From: Halalkalibaculum roseum | GTDB lineage: Bacteria > Bacteroidota > Rhodothermia > Balneolales > Balneolaceae | Direction of reading: 5' to 3' | Length of the DNA stretch: 64,000 nt | NCBI RefSeq assembly: GCF_011059145.1 | Contig: NZ_JAALLT010000002.1 | Coordinates: 892,178 to 956,177 of the forward strand | Shown: positions 35,101-44,456 of the stretch, in pieces | Layout of the letters: the number at the start of each line of letters is the position of its first letter | Numbering within the stretch: the first letter of the stretch is position 1 | The notes under the pieces: generated by a model | Databases searched by the model: none | Told to the model about the DNA's origin: nothing | What the model saw: the letters and a program-made list of their open reading frames with translations, nothing else | Made by a program: the position numbers and the translations under genes

Positions 35101-35634
35101 GGGCTCCTGCTCAAGAATGGAATTCAGAATAGAGAACACCTCATCCGCATTGGCAATGTCATCCTGACGCTCAAGCTCTTCAACCAAAGCATATGCTATC
35201 TGAAGATCATCGGGTTTTAAATCAGCGGCACTTCTAAGGTAATCCACAGAGGCATTTACATTACCTCTCCTGCTCTCAATTATACCTGCCAGAAATGTGA
35301 TATCTGCATTATCCGGTGATCTATCGAGCGCTTCACTAATGCGCTCTTCGGCAAGATTGAAATTGGCCTGCCGCATGGCGAATACAGCCAGATTTGCCCA
35401 GGCGGCCGCTTCATCGGGATATTTTTCTGTTATTGTTTCCATCTTTTCAGCCGCAAAAAGCAATTGATCCGCCTGAACTGCTGAAAGAGAAACATAAAAA
35501 TCGGAGACTGCCTGCCTGTATGCCTCCGAATCTTGAGCAGGCTTCTCAATTTCTGTACCGCAAGAATAGATGAGTCCCGCGAATATAAGGAGTGCGAGTA
35601 CTTTTAAGGTCGTATTATTAAAACCGGAATTCAT
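32182..35634 (-). CDS. TPR-FG-GAP-ASPIC/UnbV fusion lipoprotein
   Basis: 1150 residues. Lipobox Cys25 (LIYSC). Residues about 35-260 are TPR repeats (AAAWANLAVFAMRQANFNLAEERISEAL, ADITFLAGIIESRRGN); about 330-650 are FG-GAP blades (DIDLDGDLD, DFDGDTDPD, DLDNSGSND, DFNGDTRLD); then an ASPIC/UnbV domain (INSFGIGGEIEIRSG, HLGLGTYDEAE). The last 430 or so residues form a large extra region of beta-rich sequence that I cannot assign. The TPR part suggests protein-protein assembly, the propeller a ligand platform. It sits 15 bp after the 35650 gene and 2 bp before the UnbV-like gene. Confidence 0.78.
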   Translation of the reverse strand: MNSGFNNTTLKVLALLIFAGLIYSCGTEIEKPAQDSEAYRQAVSDFYVSLSAVQADQLLFAAEKMETITEKYPDEAAAWANLAVFAMRQANFNLAEERISEALDRSPDNADITFLAGIIESRRGNVNASVDYLRSAADLKPDDLQIAYALVEELERQDDIANADEVFSILNSILEQEPDNLAILLEMVRFSVKREEMKTLEEAMSTLSDYAGNWPEDIQRQFNQISQTILEDESANLTFQLAFLRNNLNQLPKFQSDLRAVQIPPNQVGFLITEFTWLPQPENAAAQKDDQLAFTFELMSEESGVEMAKPISLSDLAESDWVSVKGGTAVINGKKNLPFPGEARTKEAITTIDFNYDFMNDLAFAGSQGFRLYRQEEDSSFTDVTGSLGLSREYLDKSYKRSWSADIDLDGDLDLVMNPTEQPVVVLRNNGDDTFEVIDLFSQFTDPVAFLWADFDGDTDPDAAFLNADGSITVLINERSGRFTEVADLPVGEEVIDIEVSDIDSDTQLDLLAWDNEGIQKIYYNSRDGSWNRENLVEFTNSPSGEEAGAGHLIAADLDNSGSNDILAVTDEKSYYWLSDENLNIDSAASETDGGVLGLADFNGDTRLDMIALNSEGQTVLGVNSGGKDYLARIIRPRASGSLGDRRINSFGIGGEIEIRSGLLYQKQPIEQPWVHLGLGTYDEAEVLRIIWPNGSSQSEFAELGYDSKIFNEQVLKGSCPWVFTYNGNEMEFVTDFLWRTGLGIRINAQGSADVIHSVDWIKVDGDQLKPKNGFYDVRITADLWETHFFDHVSLKAVDHPVGTEVFVDERFSFPPAQPSIHLLKNLKPVAGAINQDGRNVTDKISDLDQKYVDGFKLTKYQGIAEEHFLEVDLGNEVSGNDKLKLVASGWIYPTDTSVNIAISQGSQQAPSPLSLHVPDGQGGWKVAKENIGFPAGKSKTMVIDLEGIFEEGTERRVRLVTNMEIYWNRVLWGVEADSSEIIRKDLKYAEADLRYRGFSRVERPSRFVPEIPDYQTLQGTTPMWSDLEGHYTRFGPVGELIEEIDDRYVIMNAGDEMVFKFPALSEPEPGMDRDFVLVGDGWVKDGDYNTGYSTTVLPLPYHGMEDYSEAPGRLEDDPVFQKFPADWVHYHTRYVTPRDFRTALKFDKE

Positions 35635-35649
35635 AGAGAGTCTATTAAA

Positions 35650-38600
35650 TTATTCATCATGCCTCTGTTCAAAAAGAAGTAAAGAATCATTATTCCTTGC
35701 AACCGGAATTAGCCGGCGGCCTCCCGCTATTCTCAGCAGATCTATTTCACGAACCTCCCCTTTCAAAACAAAGCCGCTTTTCAAAAGATCGACTGCTTCA
35801 AAATGTCCTTCACCGCTGCCTCGCAGGTAAAGACCGTATCCTGCATCGTATCTGCCGCCCAATGATGGTTTTACATCAAAAAAGTTACCGCCGATCAGTG
35901 CATCCGGTATTCCGTCATCATTAAAGTCTGCAGACTTTATCGCAAATATCGGTGTGAACTGAGCTTCCACAGGAAGTTCATGCAGCGTAAAGCCACCGGT
36001 TCCATCATTTTCAAGATAAGAAGAGCTGAGCTGATTAATATATTTTATGCTGATACTATCCTCGAGCTGTTCCCCGAAAATCTGTTGCATGCTTTTGCCT
36101 GCAAAATCACCGTAAGTGCGAAATTCTGATCGCAAATATTTAAAATTGGTAAGCAGCTCATCCCTCGGGTGAGCCGGGTATTCTTTTCCTGACTCTGTAT
36201 AGGCAAGGACCGGATCTAATTGCCCGTCTTCATTGAAATCTTTTACATACAGTTTTAGTGGCTCCTCCCTGGATGCTTTCAGATAGGAGTTCAATCCAAG
36301 GTTGCCGGCCAGAAAATCGATATCTCCGTCGCCGTCAAAATCACCCGGCTCCAGGGTGTTCCACCAGCCGTTACTCTCGGCAAGTCCATAATCAGCAGTC
36401 CGGTTTTTAATAATACCATCACTATTTATAAAGATGGAAATAGGCATCCAAGTGCCGCTGAGTACCAAGTCAGGTATTGCATCCCCATTCACATCCTGCC
36501 AGGATGCATCGGTGATCATACCGGCATCAACCAGGCCTTCGGAAAGCACATCCGTGACGTCGCGAAACCTGCCGTTGCCGTCATTTTGGAAAAGATAACT
36601 TCTGGGAATAGTCCCATAACTTCCGGGTACGGACCGATTTCCCAGGAACAAATCTATATCACCGTCAGCATCAAAATCAGCCGGTGCTATCACAGCCCCG
36701 TTTTCCCTGATGGGTGGCAAGGCACCCTCAATTTTGATGAACTCGCCATTTCCGTCATTTAAGTACAAGCGATCCTGGTAGCTATTCGATTGAGCCATAA
36801 ACTCGTTTCCACCACTCACTACATAAAGGTCCGGTGCTCCGTCGCCATTGGCATCAAAAAATGCGGCATCCGTATCTTCATATATCCTGTCTGAGTTAAA
36901 AGCAGATGTACTTGCAGACTCAAACTCCCCATTTTCACTTTGAATATATAGGGTGCCGCTTTGGTTCTTTGCGCCGCCCACATAAAAATCATCCAGCCCG
37001 TCGCCGTTGACATCGCCCGACGCCATCGCCGGTCCCTGGGTTGAAAGCATATGAGGAACCATTTGCTGAAGATCATAATCACTGTATGTGTTCTCCCGGT
37101 GACTGAACAAAGGGGCATAATCATCGCTAACATCCCGGAATGGTGTGTCTAAAACTTTCCCGAGAGCAGGCTCCTCCCAGTTTTCAGCATCCTCCTGCTT
37201 GAGTGTAAGTGTTTGGTTAACAGATACCTCATTGACGGTCTGCTTTTCACCATCAGGCCACTGAACCGTCAGGGAATCTATAGTTTGTAGGGTATCCAGT
37301 CCGATTGTAAGTACAGGCTCAACGGAAGAAAGAAACCCACGTGTCGGCATCATTTCATAAAGCTGACGGCTGTCATCAGTAAATAGGTTGACTCTGGCAC
37401 CAATGCCGAAGCTGTTCTCCGTATTACCTGCAAGTTTTATCTTCAGATAGCTGCGATCTTCTTGTTCTCTGGTCTCATTCTTATAAATAAAGGCTTCCGA
37501 GTTGACATTATTCACAACCAAGTCAAGATCTCCGTCATTATCCAGATCACCGTATGCAGCACCATTGGAAAAGCTGGGTCGATTAAATCCGGTTTCGCTG
37601 CGATTGGTAAATCTATAATCCCCTTCATTAATGAATGCAAAGTTGGGAATTTCAACCTTCGGCATTCGCTGAATGAGTGACATCGTAGTATCACTCATTC
37701 CCCTGCTCATCACCTGCTGTGCCTGTTCTGAACGGGCCACAGCCAGGTAATCCAGATCATTTGGGCGACGGTAAATACCGTTGCTGACAAACAGATCTTT
37801 ATTGCCGTCGTTATCCATATCAAAAAACAGGGAGGCCCAGCTCCAGTCGGTAGCATTTACCCCTGCTAGCTGAGCAATTTCAGAAAATAACGGATTCCCC
37901 TCATCATCGATGCCCCGGTTTAATTGCAGCGTATTCCTGATAAGTTGGGGATGGTAACCGAATTGTCGTTGTATCTTATAAGCATTGTACGGCTCGGAAC
38001 TGACGGCAGATTTTCGCGTAGTTTCATCATAAGGGAGCATATCCAACACAAAAATATCCGCCAACCCGTCATTATTGAAATCAGCTATGTCAGCGCCCAT
38101 AGATGCCCGACTGTTGTGACCCGTAGTTTTATCGATTACCTCACGAAAAGTACCGTCACAATTATTAAGATAGAGGTAATCGTTTTCGTGAAAGTCATTG
38201 GATACATAAATATCCTGACAGCCATCGTTATTAACATCACTGACAGTGGCAGCAAGACCGTAACCGATCATACTGCTGTAAATACCTGCCTGCTTGGTAA
38301 CATCGGTAAATATTCCCTCATTATTTTGATAAAGCTTATCTCCTGACTCCTCACTATAGGTAGTCCTCTTCTCGGCTTTTGTGAATGAACCTTCGGAATG
38401 AACAGAGTGATTCAGCAAATACATATCGAGATCACCGTCATTATCGTAATCAAAAAAGGAAGCCTGTTTGGCAAATCCCTGGAAATCGAGCCCGTATTCA
38501 GCTGCCTTATCGCTGAAAGTACTGTCCCCATTGTTAATGAAAAGCTGATTGCGCCCGCTTTTATTCAAAAAATTCACAGAGCTGACATAGATATCCAGCA

Positions 38601-39009
38601 ATCCGTCACCGTTTACATCCGCCATGGTGGTGCCGGTAGTCCAGTCAGCAGATCCTGCAACCTGAGCTTTGTCCGTAATATCCTCAAAATTGAAATCACC
38701 TTTGTTAAGGTATAACCTGTTCTCCTGCATATTGGCAGTGAAATAGATGTCCGGAAGCCCGTCATTATTGATATCTCCTATAGAAACTCCCCCACCGTCA
38801 TAAAAATAGAGATAGTTGAGAATGTTAAATTCGGGCGTATTCTCCAGGTTATTGGCAAAGCTGACGCCTGTCTCCTCAGATTCCAGTAAACTAAAACGTG
38901 TATCCTGACTTCCGCTGCAAGAAATGAAGGTCATTGCAAACAAAATGGCAAAAAACAGTGACCCGAATGGAATGGAATTGTAGTTTTTCAGATGATTCTT
39001 AAAATGCAT
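35650..39009 (-). CDS. Large CRTAC1-type FG-GAP/VCBS lipoprotein (paralogue 3)
   Basis: 1119 residues. Lipobox Cys31 (TFISC). Same order as the copies at 16891 and 20824: N-terminal FG-GAP half (DINNDGLPD, DVNGDGLLD, DYDNDGDLD), ASPIC/UnbV domain (FGIGARVNLF...TIGLDTLQT), C-terminal FG-GAP half (DVNGDGLDD, DFDADGDID, DFDGDGDID). It leads the four-gene minus-strand set, and its promoter region is shared with the divergent lacI gene at 39237, so LacI control is likely. Role probably in surface binding or assembly; no enzymatic motif seen. Confidence 0.85.
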   Translation of the reverse strand: MHFKNHLKNYNSIPFGSLFFAILFAMTFISCSGSQDTRFSLLESEETGVSFANNLENTPEFNILNYLYFYDGGGVSIGDINNDGLPDIYFTANMQENRLYLNKGDFNFEDITDKAQVAGSADWTTGTTMADVNGDGLLDIYVSSVNFLNKSGRNQLFINNGDSTFSDKAAEYGLDFQGFAKQASFFDYDNDGDLDMYLLNHSVHSEGSFTKAEKRTTYSEESGDKLYQNNEGIFTDVTKQAGIYSSMIGYGLAATVSDVNNDGCQDIYVSNDFHENDYLYLNNCDGTFREVIDKTTGHNSRASMGADIADFNNDGLADIFVLDMLPYDETTRKSAVSSEPYNAYKIQRQFGYHPQLIRNTLQLNRGIDDEGNPLFSEIAQLAGVNATDWSWASLFFDMDNDGNKDLFVSNGIYRRPNDLDYLAVARSEQAQQVMSRGMSDTTMSLIQRMPKVEIPNFAFINEGDYRFTNRSETGFNRPSFSNGAAYGDLDNDGDLDLVVNNVNSEAFIYKNETREQEDRSYLKIKLAGNTENSFGIGARVNLFTDDSRQLYEMMPTRGFLSSVEPVLTIGLDTLQTIDSLTVQWPDGEKQTVNEVSVNQTLTLKQEDAENWEEPALGKVLDTPFRDVSDDYAPLFSHRENTYSDYDLQQMVPHMLSTQGPAMASGDVNGDGLDDFYVGGAKNQSGTLYIQSENGEFESASTSAFNSDRIYEDTDAAFFDANGDGAPDLYVVSGGNEFMAQSNSYQDRLYLNDGNGEFIKIEGALPPIRENGAVIAPADFDADGDIDLFLGNRSVPGSYGTIPRSYLFQNDGNGRFRDVTDVLSEGLVDAGMITDASWQDVNGDAIPDLVLSGTWMPISIFINSDGIIKNRTADYGLAESNGWWNTLEPGDFDGDGDIDFLAGNLGLNSYLKASREEPLKLYVKDFNEDGQLDPVLAYTESGKEYPAHPRDELLTNFKYLRSEFRTYGDFAGKSMQQIFGEQLEDSISIKYINQLSSSYLENDGTGGFTLHELPVEAQFTPIFAIKSADFNDDGIPDALIGGNFFDVKPSLGGRYDAGYGLYLRGSGEGHFEAVDLLKSGFVLKGEVREIDLLRIAGGRRLIPVARNNDSLLLFEQRHDE

Positions 39010-39094
39010 TATGCAGTCAAAATTGAGCTTTAAAACAAATGAGGGAATTATTTGAAACCTGATTTATGACATTTTCGGGGTACGAAATATGCGC

Positions 39095-39116
39095 AAATTA
39101 TTGCAAAATTTTTACC
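39095..39116. promoter_or_regulatory. Motif shared upstream of both lacI paralogues (copy 1)
   Basis: AAATTATTGCAAAATTTTTACC, split here as AAATTATTGC plus AAAATTTTTACC, lies between the divergent VCBS (39009) and lacI (39237) genes. The second copy at 44613-44632 differs by one substitution and two missing bases. Likely an operator or promoter element for the LacI pair. Confidence 0.4.
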
Positions 39117-39236
39117 TATGAATGAAATTAATTTGAAATTTTCCCAAATCAGGTGCTTATTACAGTAATATTGAACGGGATGTAAAGGCCTTAATACGCT
39201 CATAGGCCACTTTATAAATAATCAAACCTATTGATC

Positions 39237-40238
39237 TTGAAGGTAACTCTTAAAGATATAGCCGAAGACACAGGCTATTCAATTTCTACGGTATCTCGTG
39301 TACTTAACGGTTCCAATAAGATAAGCACCAAAACACGCAGAGAAATATATCAAAGTGCCAAGAAATTGAAATACCCGGTATATCGATCAATTAACGGAGA
39401 TACCATAATTGATACGCTTACCGTAAACCTGGTGTTGACTCGGTTTCATGTCGGAGAATTTTATGCCTCCTTCTTCGAGGGATTCAATTCTGCCGCATCT
39501 AATAATAATATACAGCTTTCCATGACAAGTTTGAGGTGCCCTTTTGATAAGGCCCTTAAAAGAATTAAAAAATTGGGTGAAAGCAAAAACGACGGACTGA
39601 TTATTTTTGCTCCGGAATTTAAAAATTCGGAATATCGAAAAGTCAGCAATGTACTACCCGATAATTTTCCGATCGTTTCAAATGGACTAATAGAAAACCC
39701 CATCTTTTCAACTGTAACATTCGACGGTTACAGCGGGGGATATCTGGCAGCTGAGCACTTTAAAAATCAGGGTTACCGTACCTGCGGTATAATACGGGGC
39801 GATTTTGATGCTGTAGAGGCACGATATCGTTCCAATGGTTTCCGTGATTATATTTTCCAGGCTCCGGAAATGGAGCTCAGCTGGGATTTTCACGGTGACT
39901 TCAGTTTCGAATCCGGTAAACAAGCTTTTAGGGATTTCCAAAAACAGGAAGTCAAACCCCGTGCCGTCTTTGCCTCCAATGATGCCATGTGTCATGCCTT
40001 TATGGAAGAAGCGCTCATGCACGGTTATGATGTGCCGGGAGATATAGCCATGATAGGTTACGACGACCTCCCAATCTGCGAACGCCATCGACCCACCATC
40101 ACCTCCATTCATACCGATTATCAGAAGCTCGGTGAAGTGACCATGGAGAAACTCAAGGAACTTCTATCCAACCCCAAGCAGGAAAAAGGTGTACTAAGTT
40201 TGGTTCCGGTTACTCTGAGTCAAAGAGAATCTTCCTGA
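39237..40238 (+). CDS. LacI-family transcriptional regulator (copy 1)
   Basis: 333 residues from the TTG at 39237 (an earlier in-frame TTG at 39231 adds two residues). I prefer 39237 because the paralogue at 44692 begins with the same KVTL peptide, also from TTG. N-terminal HTH is the LacI type: TLKDIAEDTGYSISTVSRVLNG. The rest is a periplasmic-binding-like sensor domain that should bind a sugar. Divergent from the big VCBS operon, so it probably controls that operon and itself; convergent with galM. Very similar throughout to the 44692 regulator, for example DDLPICERHRP versus DDLPICKRHRP. Confidence 0.9.
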   Translation: MKVTLKDIAEDTGYSISTVSRVLNGSNKISTKTRREIYQSAKKLKYPVYRSINGDTIIDTLTVNLVLTRFHVGEFYASFFEGFNSAASNNNIQLSMTSLRCPFDKALKRIKKLGESKNDGLIIFAPEFKNSEYRKVSNVLPDNFPIVSNGLIENPIFSTVTFDGYSGGYLAAEHFKNQGYRTCGIIRGDFDAVEARYRSNGFRDYIFQAPEMELSWDFHGDFSFESGKQAFRDFQKQEVKPRAVFASNDAMCHAFMEEALMHGYDVPGDIAMIGYDDLPICERHRPTITSIHTDYQKLGEVTMEKLKELLSNPKQEKGVLSLVPVTLSQRESS

Positions 40239-40284
40239 AGAATTTAAACAGAACTGTTTGAGATTTCTCTGGTCATAAAACCAC

Positions 40285-40365
40285 AGCAATACACGCTCGC
40301 TGAGTTCTGCTAAGATAAGCGCAACGTTTCGCAGCAGATCTACTACTATGCGTATCTCTGCGAGA
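40285..40365. repeat. Degenerate 10-bp-type repeat between convergent genes
   Basis: CGCTGAGTTCTGCTAAG, CGCAACGTTTCGCAGCAG and CTCTGCGAGAG occur in tandem and inverted arrangement in the gap between lacI and galM. It looks like an eroded CACAGAG/CTCTGCG element and may help termination for both genes. Confidence 0.35.
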
Positions 40366-40373
40366 GAGCCTGT

Positions 40374-41420
40374 TTAGTTTTTATTTTTAAAACGATATAT
40401 GCTTTTACTATGAAACTGTTCCCCCGGCCTAAGTATCGTTGAGGAGAAGTGGGAACGGTTAGGCGAATCCGGGAAATGCTGCGGTTCAAGACAAAAAGCG
40501 GTTTTCAGGTTAAGTTCCATCTCCGGCGGAAACTCACACTCGAAAAACTGCAGGCCCGGTTCGGTGGTATGTAATTCCATCACCTGACCGCTAATAGGAT
40601 CCTGTACCCTGGCAGCAAAGCTCAGCTCATTTCCCTGGATTTTGTTCAATACAAAATTATGGTCAAAACCCTCCGCAATCTCCAGTTGTACATTCCCGGG
40701 TTTTATATGTTCTGTTATTTCAGTGTCGGTTCTGAAATCAAATGGAGTATCTTTGACATGCTGTAAAGGGCCTAGCGGTATTTTTTCTTCCGAGACAGGC
40801 AAATAGTGATCGGCGTTGATCTTCAAACGGTGATTACGGGCTGTAGAACCATTGCTTTCTCCACCAAGATTAAAATAGCTGTGATGAGTGATATTCAATA
40901 CCGTCGGCTTGTCAGTGGTAGCCTTCAGTTCTATAACTAATTCGTCCTCCCCCGTAAAAGTATACTGCAGGTCAACCTTCATATTGCTGGGAAATCCTTC
41001 ATTGCCGTCCGGCAATTCCAGTTTAAGATTCAGGGTATTTGCCCTAGTCTGTGCGGCACTCCAAACCGAATTGTGAAAACCTTTCTTCCCCCCGTGCAGG
41101 TGATGTCTCCCTTCATTTGCAGTAAGCCTATATTTTTCACCATTTAAAATAAAGGAGGCTTTTGCAATACGATTAGCATACCTGCCGACCATGGCACCGA
41201 GATAAGCCTCATCATGATTTAGATATGCATCGATGGATTCATAACCGGCTACAATATTCTCGATGACGCCGTCTGCATCCGGTAACCAAAGTGCCACCAC
41301 CCTGGCTCCGTAATTGGTTATGGCTGCTCTGACCCCGTTACGGTTTTCGAGAAAAAATAAATCTGTTTCCCTGCCGTCAATTTCGGCTTGGAAATCAGCA
41401 ACTTTTAGGTGTCGGGCCAT
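40374..41420 (-). CDS. galM: Aldose 1-epimerase (mutarotase)
   Basis: 348 residues, cytosolic galactose-mutarotase-like beta-sandwich. Catalytic His segments are visible: NRIAKASF...GRHHLHGGKKGFHNSVW and THHSYFNLGG; the conserved catalytic Glu lies in LQFFECE near the C-terminus. It interconverts alpha and beta anomers of aldoses, here presumably xylose, feeding XylA, which prefers one anomer. It is last of the minus-strand xylB-xylA-galM set, 62 bp after xylA, and ends facing the lacI gene. No anomaly. Confidence 0.9.
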   Translation of the reverse strand: MARHLKVADFQAEIDGRETDLFFLENRNGVRAAITNYGARVVALWLPDADGVIENIVAGYESIDAYLNHDEAYLGAMVGRYANRIAKASFILNGEKYRLTANEGRHHLHGGKKGFHNSVWSAAQTRANTLNLKLELPDGNEGFPSNMKVDLQYTFTGEDELVIELKATTDKPTVLNITHHSYFNLGGESNGSTARNHRLKINADHYLPVSEEKIPLGPLQHVKDTPFDFRTDTEITEHIKPGNVQLEIAEGFDHNFVLNKIQGNELSFAARVQDPISGQVMELHTTEPGLQFFECEFPPEMELNLKTAFCLEPQHFPDSPNRSHFSSTILRPGEQFHSKSIYRFKNKN

Positions 41421-41482
41421 GGCAAGTTTATTAGCAGCATTTGTTAGTGTTAACCGCTGATCAGCATTGTGTGTTAAACAGA

Positions 41483-42811
41483 TTAAATGTACCTATTGAT
41501 CAGGTTTTCAAGGTATTCCTGTTTACCACTGCTGGGTTCAAATTCCCCCTGCTTATGGGCATACTTTTCCAGCTCTTCGAGAGTTAGCTTACCCTCTTCA
41601 AAAGCAGCTCCTTTACCGGTATCAAAGGAGGCGTAGCGATCATCTATAAATTTGAGATAGTCAGAGTCACTGAGTATCTCCTCAGCAGTGATCAGGGCCC
41701 TAGCGAAGGTATCCATTCCGCCAATATGTGCATAAAACAGATCCTCCAAGTCGGTAGAATTCCGTCGTAGTTTGGCATCAAAGTTAACACCGCCCGTTTC
41801 AAAACCACCATGGCGCAGCAAAACCATCATTGCCTGCGTTACCTCGAATATATCTGCCGGGAACTGGTCGGTATCCCATCCGTTTTGATAGTCACCGCGG
41901 TTGGCATCAATACTACCCAGCATGCCTGCGGAAGCGGCAACTTCAAGTTCATGTTCAAAGGTATGCTTGGCCAGTATGGCATGATTTACCTCAATGTTGA
42001 CTTTAAAGTCATCGTCCAAACCGTACTCACGAAGGAATCCAATCACAGTAGCCGTGTCAAAGTCATACTGGTGCTTCATGGGCTCCATTGGTTTCGGTTC
42101 AATCAGAAAGGTACCTTCAAACCCATTCTTTCGCCCGTACTCTTTAGCCATGTGCAGGAATCGAGCCAGATGCTCCTGCTCCCGCTTGTAATCGGTGTTC
42201 AGCAGAGACATATAACCTTCTCTTCCACCCCAGAATACATAGTTGGCGCCTCCCAGTTCAATGGTGGCATCGAGGGCTTGCTTGACCTGGGCGCCGGCAC
42301 GTGCCAGGATTCCGAATTCCGGATTGGTGGCCGCTCCGTTCATATAACGGGGATGCATAAATAGATTGGCAGTTCCCCATAAAAGCCGGACCCCTGACTC
42401 CTCCTGCTTCTGACCGGCATATTCAACAATTTTTTGCAGTCGTTTTTCTGATTCAGCCAGGGTGTCAGCCTCTTCAACCAGATCGTAGTCGTGGAAACAA
42501 TAGAACGGAATACCCATCTTGGTAATAAACTCAAAAGCTGCATCCATTTTGGCTCGGGCACGATCCATGGGTTCTTTGTACTCCATCCAGGGAAAGGCAC
42601 GTGTTCCCGCCCCAAAAGGATCTCCGCCTGTATTACAGAAGCTGTGCCAGTATGCAACCGCAAAACGAAAGAACTCTTTCATGGTACGATCCCCAATCTT
42701 TTTATCCTCGTCATAATAGCTGAAAGCCAGTGGATTATCCGTTTCTCTGCCTTCATATTCAATACGATCAATATTCGGGAAGTACTCTTTTGGTCCGATT
42801 ATAACATTCAT
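41483..42811 (-). CDS. xylA: Xylose isomerase
   Basis: 442 residues, the class II length. Converts D-xylose to D-xylulose using two divalent metals. Signature segments: [40 protein letters not shown] and [21 protein letters not shown], which together carry the catalytic His/Asp and metal ligands. It follows xylB by 89 bp and precedes galM on the same strand. The order xylB-xylA-galM beneath a divergent LacI regulator is a complete inducible entry route to the pentose phosphate pathway. Confidence 0.96.
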   Translation of the reverse strand: MNVIIGPKEYFPNIDRIEYEGRETDNPLAFSYYDEDKKIGDRTMKEFFRFAVAYWHSFCNTGGDPFGAGTRAFPWMEYKEPMDRARAKMDAAFEFITKMGIPFYCFHDYDLVEEADTLAESEKRLQKIVEYAGQKQEESGVRLLWGTANLFMHPRYMNGAATNPEFGILARAGAQVKQALDATIELGGANYVFWGGREGYMSLLNTDYKREQEHLARFLHMAKEYGRKNGFEGTFLIEPKPMEPMKHQYDFDTATVIGFLREYGLDDDFKVNIEVNHAILAKHTFEHELEVAASAGMLGSIDANRGDYQNGWDTDQFPADIFEVTQAMMVLLRHGGFETGGVNFDAKLRRNSTDLEDLFYAHIGGMDTFARALITAEEILSDSDYLKFIDDRYASFDTGKGAAFEEGKLTLEELEKYAHKQGEFEPSSGKQEYLENLINRYI

Positions 42812-42900
42812 GATCTATGCTTATTAATTAATGAAATAGTAAGTGTAAACGTAGAAAATCGGGCAGTGCTTTTTGAAATCAAGTAAGTAACAGAATGAAC

Positions 42901-44397
42901 TTACGCCTCAGTCTCTAATATCTTTTTCAAAGTCAATTGCCACTCGTCAAAAGCACGCAGGTACTCATCCCGCTGCTTCGGATCAGGGTCTACTGATCCC
43001 TTTTTTTGCAAACCTTTGAACGCCTCTTCCCTGTCGCTGAATATCCCTGCCCCAATTCCCGCTCCGATGGCTGCACCCAGCGCACCGTTCGTTTCATAAA
43101 GATCTAGAGGTACGTTAGCACAATTGCATAACGTTTCCCTGAATACCCGACTTTGAAACATGTTGGAAGAAGCAGCTCGAATACTCTCAATGGATATTCC
43201 CATCTCCTGCATAATATCCAATCCGTGACATAAAGAGAAAGCTATACCTTCGTGAGCCGCACGGGTGATATGCGCTCTTCTATGACGATTGAAGTTAATC
43301 TTACCGATATACGCGCCGGTATCAGTGTCTTGCAAGATTCTCTCAGGACCATTGCCAAACGGTATTATGCTTAGTCCGTCTGAACCCACTGCAACACTTT
43401 CGGCCCTTTCATTCATAGCCCGGTAATCCAACTCACTATTAAACACCTCATTTTTTAGCCAGCTGTTCTGTATTCCGGTGCCGTTGATACATAATAACAC
43501 TCCATAGCGCTGCAAGTCTTCATTATGGTTTACATGCACAAAAGTGTTTACCCTGGATTGTTTATCGTAAAGCGGTTTATCGGTTACCCCGTATATGACT
43601 CCCGAAGTACCTGCTGTAGATGCTATTTCACCCGGATCCATTGCATTCAAAGAGAGGGCATTATTAGGTTGATCCCCGGCCCGATAGGATAACAGGATTC
43701 CCGAGGGTAGTCCCAGCTCATCAGCAGCTCTTTCACTTAGCTTTCCGTGTTGGCCAAAATTGGTAAATATTTCAGGTACAACATTTTCGGGAATTCCTGC
43801 GGCATGCATAACTTCCGTTGCCAATCCATGTTTTTTGTAATCCCAGAGTATGGCCTCCGATAACCCAGAGACAGATGTATTTATTTGACCAGTCATTTTC
43901 ATGGCGATGAAATCACCGGGCAGCATAAACTTAAAAATCTTTTGAAATAAATCGGGTTCATGCTCTTTCACCCACTTCAGCTTGGATGCCGTAAAATTAC
44001 CCGGTTTATTTAACAGGTGACTTAGGCTATAGGCTTCTCCCAGTTCTTCGGTTATTTCGCTTCCGCTATCAACAGCTCTTCCATCACACCAGATGATGGA
44101 GGGACGCAACACCTCTTTATTTTCATCCACAATCACCAGTCCGTGCATTTGGTAAGAAATCCCAATAGCAGCGATAGCCTCTTTTTGAACGTTATCCGAA
44201 TCCAGCAGACGAGCTGTTGTGGCTTTTACATGCTTCCACCATACATTGGGATCCTGTTCCGCCCACCCTTTCCTGGGTGACTGAATGGTTAATTCCTTTT
44301 CAGGTGATTGGGCAAAAGCAATTTGAAGTCCGGACTCAGCATCCACTATGCTTGCCTTTATACTGGAACTACCGATGTCATAGCCAAGTAACTGCAT
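42901..44397 (-). CDS. xylB: Xylulokinase (FGGY family)
   Basis: 498 residues. Phosphorylates D-xylulose to xylulose 5-phosphate. N-terminal YDIGSSSIKASIVD is the phosphate-binding loop of FGGY kinases, QMHGLV and WCDGRA match substrate-side motifs, and STAGTSGVIYGV plus GPERILQDTDTGAYIG and ASSNMFQSRVF belong to the second domain. The final catalytic GALGAAIGAG region is present. First gene of the xyl operon, starting 294 bp from the divergent lacI gene; a 14-bp palindrome lies about 60 bp upstream. Confidence 0.94.
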   Translation of the reverse strand: MQLLGYDIGSSSIKASIVDAESGLQIAFAQSPEKELTIQSPRKGWAEQDPNVWWKHVKATTARLLDSDNVQKEAIAAIGISYQMHGLVIVDENKEVLRPSIIWCDGRAVDSGSEITEELGEAYSLSHLLNKPGNFTASKLKWVKEHEPDLFQKIFKFMLPGDFIAMKMTGQINTSVSGLSEAILWDYKKHGLATEVMHAAGIPENVVPEIFTNFGQHGKLSERAADELGLPSGILLSYRAGDQPNNALSLNAMDPGEIASTAGTSGVIYGVTDKPLYDKQSRVNTFVHVNHNEDLQRYGVLLCINGTGIQNSWLKNEVFNSELDYRAMNERAESVAVGSDGLSIIPFGNGPERILQDTDTGAYIGKINFNRHRRAHITRAAHEGIAFSLCHGLDIMQEMGISIESIRAASSNMFQSRVFRETLCNCANVPLDLYETNGALGAAIGAGIGAGIFSDREEAFKGLQKKGSVDPDPKQRDEYLRAFDEWQLTLKKILETEA

Positions 44398-44456
44398 ACG
44401 TACACTTCCCTTTATCGAATTTCTATGTTATTTCAATTCCCGGTTGACAGTAGAAA

